Below are positions 1 to 6,420 of a stretch of DNA of 8,529 nt, one piece after another. A model generated the notes under the pieces. The model ran no database searches. It saw nothing but the letters and a program-made list of their open reading frames with translations, and was not told the DNA's origin. Source of the stretch: Ktedonobacterales bacterium (GTDB lineage: Bacteria; Chloroflexota; Ktedonobacteria; Ktedonobacterales; JADMIN01); assembly GCA_025935235.1 (NCBI GenBank), contig JAICVT010000187.1, forward strand, positions 1 through 8,529. The letters are read 5' to 3'. The position numbers were made by a program, and so were the translations under genes. Within the stretch, counting starts at the first letter, position 1; the number at the start of each line of letters is the position of its first letter.

Positions 1-1930
1 AGCGCGAGACACCCTCGATGCCCTGATTGTTCCACGGGCCGCCCTGATCGAATGGCCCCATGAACATCAGATAGGCGCGCACGGCGTCGGCGCCGTAGCG
101 GCTCACCACATCGTCGGGCGCAATCACGTTGCCGCGCGACTTCGACATCTTCTGCCCGTCTGGCCCCAGCACCATCCCCTGATGGTAGAGCCGCGTGAAG
201 GGTTCGCTGAAGTTCAGCAGCCCCATATCGCGCAGCGCCTTGACGAAGAAGCGCGCGTACATCAGGTGCAGCGTGGCGTGCTCTGGCCCGCCGATGTACA
301 TATCCACCGGCAGCCACTGCGCCACCTTCTTCGCGTCCCACGCCTGCTGATCGTCGTGCGGATCGGCGTAGCGCAGGAAGTACCATGCCGAGCAGATGAA
401 GGTATCCAGTGTGTCGGTCTCGCGCGTGGCGGGCTGGCCACAGATCGGGCAGGTGGTGTGCAAGAACTCCGGCACATAGCGCAGCGGCGACTCGCCCGTC
501 GGCTTGAAATCCACTTCGTCGGGCAGCCGCACCGGCAACTGGTCATCGGGTACGGGAACAGCGCCATGCTCAGGGCAATAGATGATCGGGATGGGCGCGC
601 CCCAGAAGCGCTGGCGGCTGACCAGCCAGTCGCGCAGGCGATAGTTGATCGTGCCCGCGCCAGCGCCATGCTCCTCCAGCCAGGCGATGACGCGGCGGTT
701 GGCCTCCTCGGCTGGCGCGCCATCGAACGGGCCGGAGTTGACCAGCCGTCCGTGCGCCGTCTTGGCCTCGCCCCACGTCGCCGGATCGGTCAGCGGCTCG
801 TCGCCATCCTGCACCACCTGGATGATCGGCAGCCCGAAGGCGCGGGCAAACTCGAAGTCGCGCTGGTCATGGGCTGGTACGCCCATCACGGCGCCCTTGC
901 CATAGCTCATCAGCACGTAGTCGGCGATCCAGATCGGCGCCTGCGCGCCGCTGACCGGATTGGTGACGTAGGAGCCGAGCGGCACGCCCGTCTTGGCCTT
1001 CGCCTTGTCCACGCTCATGCGCTCGATCTCGCTCTCGCGCCGCGCCTGCTCCACGTAGGCCTGCACGGCCTGGCGCTGCTCCGGCGTGGTCAGTTGCTCC
1101 ACAGCGGGATGCTCTGGCGCCAGCACGAAGAAGGTCGCGCCATAGATCGTGTCGGGGCGCGTGGTGAAGACGGGCAGCTCGATGCTCGCCTTCTGCCCAC
1201 GCTTGCGGTTGGCGGTCGGGACGCTGGCGGTGAAGCGGATCTCAGCGCCCTCGCTGCGGCCAATCCAGTTGGTCTGCATCAGGCGCGTCTTCTCAGGCCA
1301 GTCCAGCCCGTCGAAGCGCAGCAGCTCGTCGGCGTAGTCGGTGATGCGCATCAGCCACTGGTCAATCTCGCGGCGCTCGACCGGCGTGCCGCAGCGTTCG
1401 CATGCGCCGCTAACCACCTGCTCGTTGGCCAGCGTCGTATTGCACGTCGGACACCAGTTGGCGGGCGCCTTGGTGCGATAGGCCAGCCCGCGCTTGTAAA
1501 ACTGCAAGAAGACCCACTGCGTCCACTTGTAGTAGTCGGGCAGGCAGGTGATGACCTCGCGCGACCAGTCCCAGCCAGCGCCCATGCGCCGCAGTTGCTG
1601 CTGCATGTTGGCGATATTGGCCAGCGTCCAGGTGCGCGGCTGGATGTTGCGCTTGATGGCGGCGTTCTCGGCGGGCAGGCCGAAGGCGTCGAAGCCGATC
1701 GGCTGCATGACGTTGTAGCCGCGCATGCGCTTGAAGCGGCCGTAGATGTCGGCGCCCGTGTAGTTGTACCAGTGGCCGATGTGCAGGTCGCCGGAGGGAT
1801 AGGGGAACATGGCGAGGTTATAGTATTTCGGGCGCGGGTCGTCGTCGCGAGCGATAGTATCGCCCGCCTCGGCCCAACGCGCCTGCCACTTCGTCTCGAA
1901 CTCCGCTGGCTGATATCTGCTGCGTGCCAT
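1..1930 (-). CDS. leuS: Leucyl-tRNA synthetase (partial, C-terminus beyond left edge)
   Basis: Class Ia aminoacyl-tRNA synthetase that charges tRNA-Leu with leucine in the cytoplasm. Read on the minus strand from ATG at 1930, 643 codons are open with no stop before the edge. Visible motifs: the HIGH signature as HIGH at residues 50-53 within PYPSGDLHIGHW; a zinc module with C160-x2-C163 and C177-x2-C180; the editing-domain T-rich peptide TTRPDTIYGATFF around D260; the editing-domain GVPAHDQRDFEFA; and KMSKS at residues 594-598 in GQKMSKSRGNVI. E. coli LeuRS is 860 residues with KMSKS near 619, so roughly the last 200 residues (anticodon-binding and C-terminal domains) are missing here. The start is supported by GGAGG at 1944-1948, 13 bases upstream, with GGGAG at 1941-1945 closer. 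No frameshift is seen. The minus-strand frame is conserved throughout, so the long plus-strand open frame across it is a shadow. Confidence 0.97.
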   Translation of the reverse strand, partial: MARSRYQPAEFETKWQARWAEAGDTIARDDDPRPKYYNLAMFPYPSGDLHIGHWYNYTGADIYGRFKRMRGYNVMQPIGFDAFGLPAENAAIKRNIQPRTWTLANIANMQQQLRRMGAGWDWSREVITCLPDYYKWTQWVFLQFYKRGLAYRTKAPANWCPTCNTTLANEQVVSGACERCGTPVERREIDQWLMRITDYADELLRFDGLDWPEKTRLMQTNWIGRSEGAEIRFTASVPTANRKRGQKASIELPVFTTRPDTIYGATFFVLAPEHPAVEQLTTPEQRQAVQAYVEQARRESEIERMSVDKAKAKTGVPLGSYVTNPVSGAQAPIWIADYVLMSYGKGAVMGVPAHDQRDFEFARAFGLPIIQVVQDGDEPLTDPATWGEAKTAHGRLVNSGPFDGAPAEEANRRVIAWLEEHGAGAGTINYRLRDWLVSRQRFWGAPIPIIYCPEHGAVPVPDDQLPVRLPDEVDFKPTGESPLRYVPEFLHTTCPICGQPATRETDTLDTFICSAWYFLRYADPHDDQQAWDAKKVAQWLPVDMYIGGPEHATLHLMYARFFVKALRDMGLLNFSEPFTRLYHQGMVLGPDGQKMSKSRGNVIAPDDVVSRYGADAVRAYLMFMGPFDQGGPWNNQGIEGVSR

Positions 1931-2043
1931 GACAGCGCCGCTCCCTCCACCCCCGAACCGCCGCCGGGGGATCGCTCGACCGCGCAACGCGGCTCACCGG
2001 TCTCCTGTTTCGCGCGCGCACAAGACAATAAACCAGACAACAA
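1931..2043 (-). promoter_or_regulatory. leuS leader/upstream region with hairpin next to the SD
   Basis: The 113 bases between the tRNA terminator and the leuS start. On the mRNA strand a GC hairpin (CCCCCG at 1965-1970 pairing with CGGGGG at 1950-1955, 9-base loop) ends directly before the GGAGG/GGGAG Shine-Dalgarno sequence, and a smaller CCGCG-TTG-CGCGG hairpin lies just upstream. I could not identify a convincing -35/-10 pair; TATTGT-like sequence exists just after the tRNA terminator but has no -35 partner. leuS may have a weak promoter here or receive read-through from the tRNA unit. Regulation by the hairpin is only inference. Confidence 0.35.
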
Positions 2044-2076
2044 ACGGCCTTTCGCCCAGTGGGGGTGAAAGGCCGT
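2044..2076 (-). terminator. Rho-independent terminator after tRNA-Ala
   Basis: A perfect 10-bp stem (ACGGCCTTTC at 2044-2053 with GAAAGGCCGT at 2067-2076) closes a 13-base loop. On the minus strand it is followed at once by the T-rich tract TTTGTTGTCTGGTTTATTG, while the plus-strand side has no T tract. It therefore terminates minus-strand transcription, 29 bases past the tRNA 3' end and upstream of leuS. The T tract is interrupted, so some read-through into leuS is possible. Confidence 0.75.
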
Positions 2077-2105
2077 CACGCCAGTGTGCGCGGTATCCGA
2101 TTGGA

Positions 2106-2181
2106 TGGTGGACCTGAGGGGGCTCGAACCCCTGACCTTCTGCATGCCATGCAGACGCGCTCCCAGCTGCGCCACAGGCCC
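2106..2181 (-). tRNA. tRNA-Ala, anticodon GGC
   Basis: A 76-nt cloverleaf reading codon GCC (and GCU by wobble). Arms: acceptor GGGCCTG with CAGGTCC, D stem GCGC with GCGC around an 8-base loop, anticodon stem TCTGC with GCAGA around loop ATGGCAT, 5-base variable loop, T stem AGGGG with CCCCT around TTCGAGC. The anticodon GGC lies at 2146-2148 on the reverse strand. The acceptor contains the G3-U70 wobble pair that is the classic alanine identity element, the discriminator is A73, and the 3' CCA is encoded in the genome (2106-2108). All stems are Watson-Crick except G3-U70. It sits between the propeller gene and leuS with its own promoter and terminator. Confidence 0.97.
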
Positions 2182-2212
2182 TCGCGCGCGAGTCTGCCCC
2201 GCGAGCCTCCGT

Positions 2213-2241
2213 ATGATACCACGGGGGCGCAGTGTTTGCAA
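2213..2241 (-). promoter_or_regulatory. Sigma70-type promoter of tRNA-Ala
   Basis: On the minus strand, -35 TTGCAA (2236-2241), a 17-base spacer and -10 TATCAT (2213-2218). The -10 is preceded by TGG, the extended -10 arrangement. The predicted start is about 25 bases before the tRNA 5' end, a normal short leader for a processed tRNA. The element lies wholly in the gap after the propeller gene stop. Confidence 0.75.
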
Positions 2242-2283
2242 GCGCGATCTGCGGTCGCCACAGAGCGCCAGGCGCGGCGCCGC

Positions 2284-3747
2284 CTACTTGCGCTGCTTCG
2301 GCTTGCCGTGGCCGTTCTGCGCGGCTTTGGTTGGGTTGGCGGGGGCGCCTGTGTTGCCTCGCGAGGTGAGGTCGGAGGGCGTCAGCACGCGACCCTGGCC
2401 GCGCTGCTCGCCGCGCTCATCACCGCCCACCCGCCTCGACTCGGAGCCGCGCGGCGTCGGGCCGCTGGCGACCCCCGCGGGTGGTCGCTGCCGCTCGTTG
2501 TGCTCGCGCCGCTCGCGTCGCCAGCGCTCAGCCTCATCGGCGGCGCGGCCTGTGTTGGCCTCGTTGCGCATCGCGCCCATCGCATAGCCAAAGCGTCGCG
2601 AGCGCCGCGAGATGACATAGCCGCCGCCAACCAGAATCACCAGAATAAACCCAAAGACTACCCAGCTCGGAACATTCGTCCCGCCGCTGGGGATGCCGGT
2701 GGGGTAGCGCGCCACCTGCCCGACCGCCGCATAGACAACAGGGCCGCTGGTCTTGCCCTGCGTCGCTACCAGCCCTTGCACGTTGGTCGTCAGGCCTGGC
2801 GCCACCACCTGCCAGCGCGCGCCGCCATCCGTCGAGCGATAGACGCCGCTGTCAATGGCCACATAGAGCCAGGTCGGCTGCTGGCGCAAAGTCGTCAGCG
2901 CCAGCGCGCTCCCCGCAGGCAGCCCGCCGCCGATGTGGCTCCAGCTCTGCCCGCTGTCGGCGCTGGTGAAAAGCCCGCTAGAGGTCGCGGCGAAGAGCGC
3001 GGGCGACGGCGTGGACGATGGCGCGCCGCTCACTAGCGCCAGGGCATTGACCTGCGCGCCGGAGGGCAGGCCAGTGGCGTGCGGCGTCCAGCTCTGCCCG
3101 TCATCGGCGCTGGCATAGAGCGCCGGGCCGGTCGCGTCATTCAGCCCCAGCAGCCAGAGGTTGGCGGGCGCGTCCCATGCCAGCGTGACGGGGGTCGCCT
3201 GAGACGGCAGCCCGGCGCCGACGCGCGTCCAGTGGGCGCCGTCATCCGCGCTGCGATAGACGGCGCCGTGGTCGGCGCCTGCCAGCAGCGTCGCGTCATC
3301 GGGCGTGGCCGCCAGCGCCAGCGCCGTCGCCTGGGCGGGTAAACCAGCGCCATAGCGGCTCCAGGTGTCGCCATAGTCGTCCGTGCGATAGATGCCCGCG
3401 CTCGTCCCGGCCAAGACCACGCCCGCGCGCGCGGGATCAGGCAACAGGCTGGCGACCGCCGCGCCGCTCGGGATGCCCTCGCCGCTGGCGACGTTGCCCG
3501 TCTGATCGGCCAGCCCGCGATAGACTGCCCCGTTGTCGCCCCCGGCGTAGATCAGCCCCGCCACCGTCGGATCAGCGGCCAGCGTGTAGACATGCGCGCC
3601 ATCGGTCGGGCCGATCAACCGCCAGGAGCCGACCTGTGTCCCGCAGCCCGCCAGCAGCAGGAGCGGCACGAGCAGCGCCAGCGTGGCGAGCGGCGCCAAC
3701 CGGAGACGACGCCAGAGCGGGCGCCTGAACACACGCGCGTAGGTCAT
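2284..3747 (-). CDS. Asp-box beta-propeller lipoprotein with C-terminal membrane anchor
   Basis: 487 residues, function unknown. The N-terminus has a basic region, a hydrophobic stretch (about 18-32) and lipobox LLAGC with Cys35, as in lipoprotein signal peptides. Residues about 45-350 contain five Asp-box motifs (S/T-x-D-x-G-x-x-W): at 122-129, 166-173, 213-220, 262-269 and 305-312, each in a 40-50 residue blade and usually followed by a GLP motif. This pattern belongs to BNR/sortilin/YCF48-like propellers. A proline/glycine linker leads to a hydrophobic segment at 361-379, then RRSRR and a roughly 105-residue charged, low-complexity tail. By the positive-inside rule the propeller would be outside and the tail inside the cell. 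Its ATG overlaps the stop of the methyltransferase gene (ATGA), so translation is probably coupled. The weak AAGG ahead of the start agrees with coupling. Role could be binding, scaffolding or stress-envelope work; sequence gives no substrate. Confidence 0.85.
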   Translation of the reverse strand: MTYARVFRRPLWRRLRLAPLATLALLVPLLLLAGCGTQVGSWRLIGPTDGAHVYTLAADPTVAGLIYAGGDNGAVYRGLADQTGNVASGEGIPSGAAVASLLPDPARAGVVLAGTSAGIYRTDDYGDTWSRYGAGLPAQATALALAATPDDATLLAGADHGAVYRSADDGAHWTRVGAGLPSQATPVTLAWDAPANLWLLGLNDATGPALYASADDGQSWTPHATGLPSGAQVNALALVSGAPSSTPSPALFAATSSGLFTSADSGQSWSHIGGGLPAGSALALTTLRQQPTWLYVAIDSGVYRSTDGGARWQVVAPGLTTNVQGLVATQGKTSGPVVYAAVGQVARYPTGIPSGGTNVPSWVVFGFILVILVGGGYVISRRSRRFGYAMGAMRNEANTGRAADEAERWRRERREHNERQRPPAGVASGPTPRGSESRRVGGDERGEQRGQGRVLTPSDLTSRGNTGAPANPTKAAQNGHGKPKQRK

Positions 3748-4595
3748 TTCACACCCAGCCTTACGTGATAGCCAAAGTACCAGGGCATCGGTTCGGCAGG
3801 CAGCGCGGCGTGAACCGCTCTCTGATAGTCTGCCAGGCCGATCTCTTCGGCGGAGAGCGCGCCTGTCGCCAGAACTGACGACATCGAGATCGTCAGCCCG
3901 ACGTAGCGCGCCGCATCGCCCTGTTCGATATTGTGCAGTTCGGTTTCTTCCACCTGCCGAAAATGTCCGCTGGCGCGCATGCGTTCGAGATGGCCCGATT
4001 TCTCCCAGCCCTCTGGCCCAACGTGGACGCCTTTCGTCGCCGCGACCTCGTGGACGCGCCCCATGAAGTCAATGAAGAGCTGCCTGGCTTCCCAGGTCAC
4101 CATCGGCGGAAAGACCGTGTCATACGCGGCGAAGACACCCCCACGCCGCAGAATGCGCGCCACCTCGGCCAGCGTCGCGGTCGGCTCCATCCAGTGGAAG
4201 GCCTGCGAGACCGTCACGATGTCGGCGCAGCCATCGGGCAGACCAGTCTGCTCGGCGGTCGCCCCCATGAAGCGCAGATGGCTGGCGGACGGTCGCTCGC
4301 GGACGGCGCGGCGCTCAGCCTGGGCGCGCATCTCGTCGTTTGGCTCGACGCCGATCACTTCGCGCGCGACATCGGCCCAGAGCCACGTCGAGAGGCCGGT
4401 GCCGCTGCCCAGGTCTACCACCAGCGCGGGGCGAGGCGTCTCGGCAAGCTGAGTCAGCAGCGCGGGCAGAACGGCAGGCGCGGCGGGGCGATGCGCGTCA
4501 TAGGTCGGCGCCACGCCGCTCCAGTGGGCGATGCGCCGCCTGGCCGCCGCGCTGGTCGCGCGCTCATCGCGCGGTTTCGAGGTTCGCCGTGCCAT
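3744..4595 (-). CDS. Class I SAM-dependent methyltransferase
   Basis: 283 residues. The SAM-binding Rossmann core is clear: motif I VVDLGSGTGLST (59-70), the acidic residue after strand 2 in VIGVEPNDEM (E84), motif II ADIVTVSQAFHWME (124-137) and motif III-like LRRGGVFAAYD (149-159). The HWM/W after motif II resembles small-molecule methyltransferases of the Methyltransf_11 group such as trans-aconitate or Crg1-like enzymes, but the acceptor cannot be named. Likely soluble and cytoplasmic. I chose the ATG at 4595 because AAGGAG lies 8 bases upstream; an in-frame ATG at 4739 would overlap the end of the preceding gene and add 48 residues that look unlike protein. The stop overlaps the next start by four bases (ATGA), so it is co-translated with the beta-propeller gene. 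It follows the cyclodeaminase-family gene by 67 bases containing a palindromic repeat. Confidence 0.92.
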   Translation of the reverse strand: MARRTSKPRDERATSAAARRRIAHWSGVAPTYDAHRPAAPAVLPALLTQLAETPRPALVVDLGSGTGLSTWLWADVAREVIGVEPNDEMRAQAERRAVRERPSASHLRFMGATAEQTGLPDGCADIVTVSQAFHWMEPTATLAEVARILRRGGVFAAYDTVFPPMVTWEARQLFIDFMGRVHEVAATKGVHVGPEGWEKSGHLERMRASGHFRQVEETELHNIEQGDAARYVGLTISMSSVLATGALSAEEIGLADYQRAVHAALPAEPMPWYFGYHVRLGVK

Positions 4596-4603
4596 TCGAT
4601 GCG

Positions 4604-4609
4604 CTCCTT
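4604..4609 (-). promoter_or_regulatory. Ribosome binding site of methyltransferase gene
   Basis: AAGGAG on the minus strand, 8 bases before the ATG at 4595. It decides the start: the longer in-frame reading from 4739 would run through this site, the palindromic repeat and the end of the upstream gene. Confidence 0.8.
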
Positions 4610-4611
4610 GG

Positions 4612-4660
4612 GGAACCTCACCCCTAGCTCCTCTCCCACGGGAAGAGGGGAGCCAGAAGT
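4612..4660. repeat. Dispersed palindromic repeat, copy A
   Basis: A hairpin-forming element between the cyclodeaminase-family gene and the methyltransferase gene. The core at 4627-4653 pairs 9 bp (GCTCCTCTC with GAGGGGAGC, one G-T pair). Read on the minus strand it carries CTTCTGGC, then CCCCTC, CCCG and GGAGAGG blocks, the same order seen in copy C on the plus strand. It lies in the 67-base gap without disturbing either gene. There is no T tract, so it is not a standard intrinsic terminator, though it could slow polymerase or stabilise RNA ends. Confidence 0.75.
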
Positions 4661-4662
4661 CG

Positions 4663-5673
4663 TCAGGATAGCAAAGTGATCTCGTTGCCCACGCCGCGCT
4701 CGCGCGCCCGCTGATAGACAAACGCCGCCGTCGCCACATCCTCCGCGCCGATGCCGAGCGACTTGAAGAGCGTGATGGCCTCGGCGCTGGGTCGCCCGGC
4801 GACGCCGCCAGCCACGATACGCCCCAGCTCGACCAGCCGCCCGTCGCTGGCCGCCTCGATCAGGCTGAAGCGCCCCTCATGCTCCGGGATGAGCAGGTCG
4901 CCCGCCTCGTTCTGCGCCTGCTGGAGATCATCCACGGCGATCAGGTCGCTGCGCAGCACGGTCTCGGTATCCACCTCGCGCCGATGCCCCCAGTTGGACC
5001 CCATCGCGTTGACGTGCGCGCCGGGACGCAGCCACTCGCCGCGCATGACTGGCTCGCGCGCGGTGGTCGCCGTCACCACGATCTCCGCCGCGCGCACGGC
5101 CTCCTCGGCGCTGGCGACCGGGCGGATCTCGACGCCGATCTGATCCGCCACCTCGCGGCAGAAGGCAGCGCAGCGCTCAGGATCGCGCGCGTAGACCAGC
5201 AGGGTCTTGAGCGGGCGCGCCGCCGCCAGCGCCAGCGCCTGTGTGCGCGCTTGCCCACCCGCGCCGATCAGCGCGGCCACGCTGGCATCGGGGAGCGCCA
5301 TGTGGCGCGTGGCCACGCCCGACGCCGCGCCCGTGCGCATCTGCCCCAGAAGGTCGGCCTCGATGATGGCGAGCAGGCGGCCGTCTTCGGCGGAGGAGAG
5401 CAGCACGACGAAGCGTACTTTGCCACCGACGGCGGTGTAGGTCTTCAGCCCGACGAAGCCTGGCCCATCGGCGGCGGGATCGCCCGCCTGTCCCGGCACA
5501 TAGGCGGGCAGCGTATGCATGACGCCGCGCCCTTCTGGCAGCGCGACCCGCACGCGCGGCTGGTTGCGCACCTCGCCCGCGCCCTGCCGCCGGAACATCC
5601 CCTCCAGCACGCGCATCGCGTCGGGCATGCTCAGCAGCGCCCGCACATCATCCTCGCGCAACACCAACGCCAT
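4663..5673 (-). CDS. Ornithine cyclodeaminase/mu-crystallin family NAD(P)-dependent enzyme
   Basis: 336 residues, normal for the family, which includes ornithine cyclodeaminase, archaeal-type alanine dehydrogenase, SbnB-like enzymes and ketimine reductases. Visible: N-terminal substrate region with GLKTY (K77) and QMRTGAASGVA (R113), matching the family's carboxylate-binding Lys and Arg; Rossmann dinucleotide site ALIGAGGQARTQ with GAGGQ at 137-141; and HVNAMGSNWGHRREVD at about 220-235. In classical ornithine cyclodeaminase the last segment carries a catalytic Asp (GGDCPGKTEL); here Ser-Asn stands there, so true ornithine cyclisation is doubtful and amino-acid dehydrogenase or imine-reductase chemistry is more likely (inference). 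I chose ATG 5673, which begins the typical MALVLREDDV; an ATG at 5736 would add 21 atypical residues. A modest SD (GAGAG at 5684-5688) precedes it. Probably soluble. May lead an operon with the methyltransferase and propeller genes. Confidence 0.92.
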   Translation of the reverse strand: MALVLREDDVRALLSMPDAMRVLEGMFRRQGAGEVRNQPRVRVALPEGRGVMHTLPAYVPGQAGDPAADGPGFVGLKTYTAVGGKVRFVVLLSSAEDGRLLAIIEADLLGQMRTGAASGVATRHMALPDASVAALIGAGGQARTQALALAAARPLKTLLVYARDPERCAAFCREVADQIGVEIRPVASAEEAVRAAEIVVTATTAREPVMRGEWLRPGAHVNAMGSNWGHRREVDTETVLRSDLIAVDDLQQAQNEAGDLLIPEHEGRFSLIEAASDGRLVELGRIVAGGVAGRPSAEAITLFKSLGIGAEDVATAAFVYQRARERGVGNEITLLS

Positions 5674-5744
5674 AGCTAGCCTGCTCTCTTCCCGCACTCT
5701 CGGCCCCGATGGAATATCACCTGTCGCTAGAGGCATCGCGCGGC

Positions 5745-5790
5745 GCGAGCCCTCCCAGCCCTCTCCCAGCGGGGGAGGGAGCGGAGCGTG
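5745..5790. repeat. Dispersed palindromic repeat, copy B
   Basis: Core hairpin at 5759-5779: CCCTCTCCC, loop AGC, GGGGGAGGG, nine pairs with one T-G. The reverse complement aligns with copy C (CCCTCCCCCGC, then GGGAGAGGG, then GGGAGGG), so B lies inverted relative to C and in the same orientation as the opposite strand. It is entirely intergenic. Confidence 0.75.
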
Positions 5791-5831
5791 GTCGCCCAGC
5801 GCTCGGATTAGCCCCCTCGTCAGTCGCGCTG

Positions 5832-5875
5832 CACCTTCTGGCCCCCCTCCCCCGCCGGAGAGGGGGTGGGGGCGC
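5832..5875. repeat. Dispersed palindromic repeat, copy C
   Basis: Core at 5843-5872: five C, T, five C (5843-5853) pairing with five G, T, five G (5862-5872) across a T-T mismatch and an 8-base loop. It begins with CTTCTGGC on the plus strand, as copy A does on the minus strand. It ends three bases before the zinc-ribbon stop codon, so on the minus strand it is the first structure in the 3' untranslated region and may protect the mRNA end or act as a weak terminator. Confidence 0.75.
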
Positions 5876-6415
5876 TCAGCGGCGGAAGACGCGGCGCACG
5901 TAGATCATCTCCTCGACGATCTCGCCGCGCCGACCGCGCCGCCGCAGTCCCCGGGCGGGCGTGGCCCCGCGCAACAACTCGCTGACCATCGGCGCGAGGC
6001 TGGCATCGGCCATCTGTGAGGCCAGCAGCCGTCGCGCCCGCCCACCGCGCAGCGCCGCCCCGGCCACGCGCCAGACCAGCGAGAGCGCGACCGCGCTGGC
6101 GCCCGTCGTGACAACCGAGCGCACGGCAGGCTGCCGCCACGCGGCGCTGGCCAGCGTCACCACGCGCTCGCCCAGCCGCTCAGGCAGCGCGAGCGGTCGC
6201 TCGGCGCCAGCCGCCTCGATGCTCAGCGCGCCGCCAGCCGGCCAGTCGCGCAGCTCGCTCAGCTCGCTCAGCGCGGGCGCCTCGGCCTCCACGACGCGCA
6301 TCGGCGCGAGGCGACGCAGCGGCTGCCCGCACGCCACGCAATAGCTGGCGTCGCGCGCCGCGTTGGCCCCGCACGCCGGGCAGGCGGTCTGAGGCGAGAA
6401 CTCATCTGGCGCCAT
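5876..6415 (-). CDS. Zinc-ribbon protein of unknown function
   Basis: 179 residues. Residues 12-30 form a rubredoxin-like zinc ribbon, CPACGANAARDASYCVACG (C12, C15, C26, C29), as found at the start of many unnamed bacterial proteins. After an acidic linker containing SELSEL and a basic/alanine-rich stretch there is a moderately hydrophobic segment at about 99-122 (possible membrane helix or buried helix), then a basic region and the C-terminus GEIVEEMIYVRRVFRR. I do not recognise the family beyond the zinc ribbon. The start is well supported by AAGGAGGT five bases upstream. It follows the aminotransferase gene by 31 bases with no terminator between, so the two are probably one operon. DNA within it has two exact copies of CAGCTCGCT (6251-6268), which encode the SELSEL duplication. 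Confidence 0.8.
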   Translation of the reverse strand: MAPDEFSPQTACPACGANAARDASYCVACGQPLRRLAPMRVVEAEAPALSELSELRDWPAGGALSIEAAGAERPLALPERLGERVVTLASAAWRQPAVRSVVTTGASAVALSLVWRVAGAALRGGRARRLLASQMADASLAPMVSELLRGATPARGLRRRGRRGEIVEEMIYVRRVFRR

Positions 6416-6420
6416 CGGCG

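Larger units (their letters stand above)
5674..5875. other. Intergenic region with two inverted repeat copies
   Basis: This 202-base gap separates the zinc-ribbon gene stop from the cyclodeaminase-family start. It holds repeat copies B and C (listed separately) in opposite orientation and about 55 bases of unassigned sequence between them. Nearer the downstream gene, the minus strand has GATATT at about 56 to 51 bases before the ATG, a poor -10 candidate with no recognisable -35. I see no open frame worth calling and no T-tract terminator. Confidence 0.5.

Noticed and set aside
1960..2000. T-box-like sequence GGTGAGCCGCG upstream of leuS
   Set aside because: The core T-box UGG/N-ACC sequence is missing, the leader is about 100 bases, too short for a specifier domain, and no antiterminator/terminator pair is present.
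182..2068. A 628-codon open frame on the plus strand
   Set aside because: It lies opposite an intact leuS with all synthetase motifs. Long antisense frames are expected at this G+C content; it has no domain signature or SD.
2270..2285. Hairpin AGGCG/CGCCT overlapping the propeller gene stop
   Set aside because: Only five pairs, no T tract; common in G+C-rich DNA, so not called a terminator.
3933..4679. A 248-codon plus-strand frame opposite the methyltransferase
   Set aside because: Antisense to a gene with a clear SAM-binding motif; shadow frame.
4596..4739. Longer N-terminus for the methyltransferase from ATG at 4739
   Set aside because: It overlaps the upstream gene end and passes through the palindromic repeat; AAGGAG supports ATG 4595.
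4879..5679. A 266-codon plus-strand frame opposite the cyclodeaminase-family gene
   Set aside because: Antisense to a conserved Rossmann enzyme; shadow frame with no domain pattern.
5674..5736. Longer N-terminus for the cyclodeaminase-family protein from ATG at 5736
   Set aside because: The added 21 residues are atypical of the family, which usually starts near the MALVLREDDV segment; ATG 5673 also has a nearby SD.
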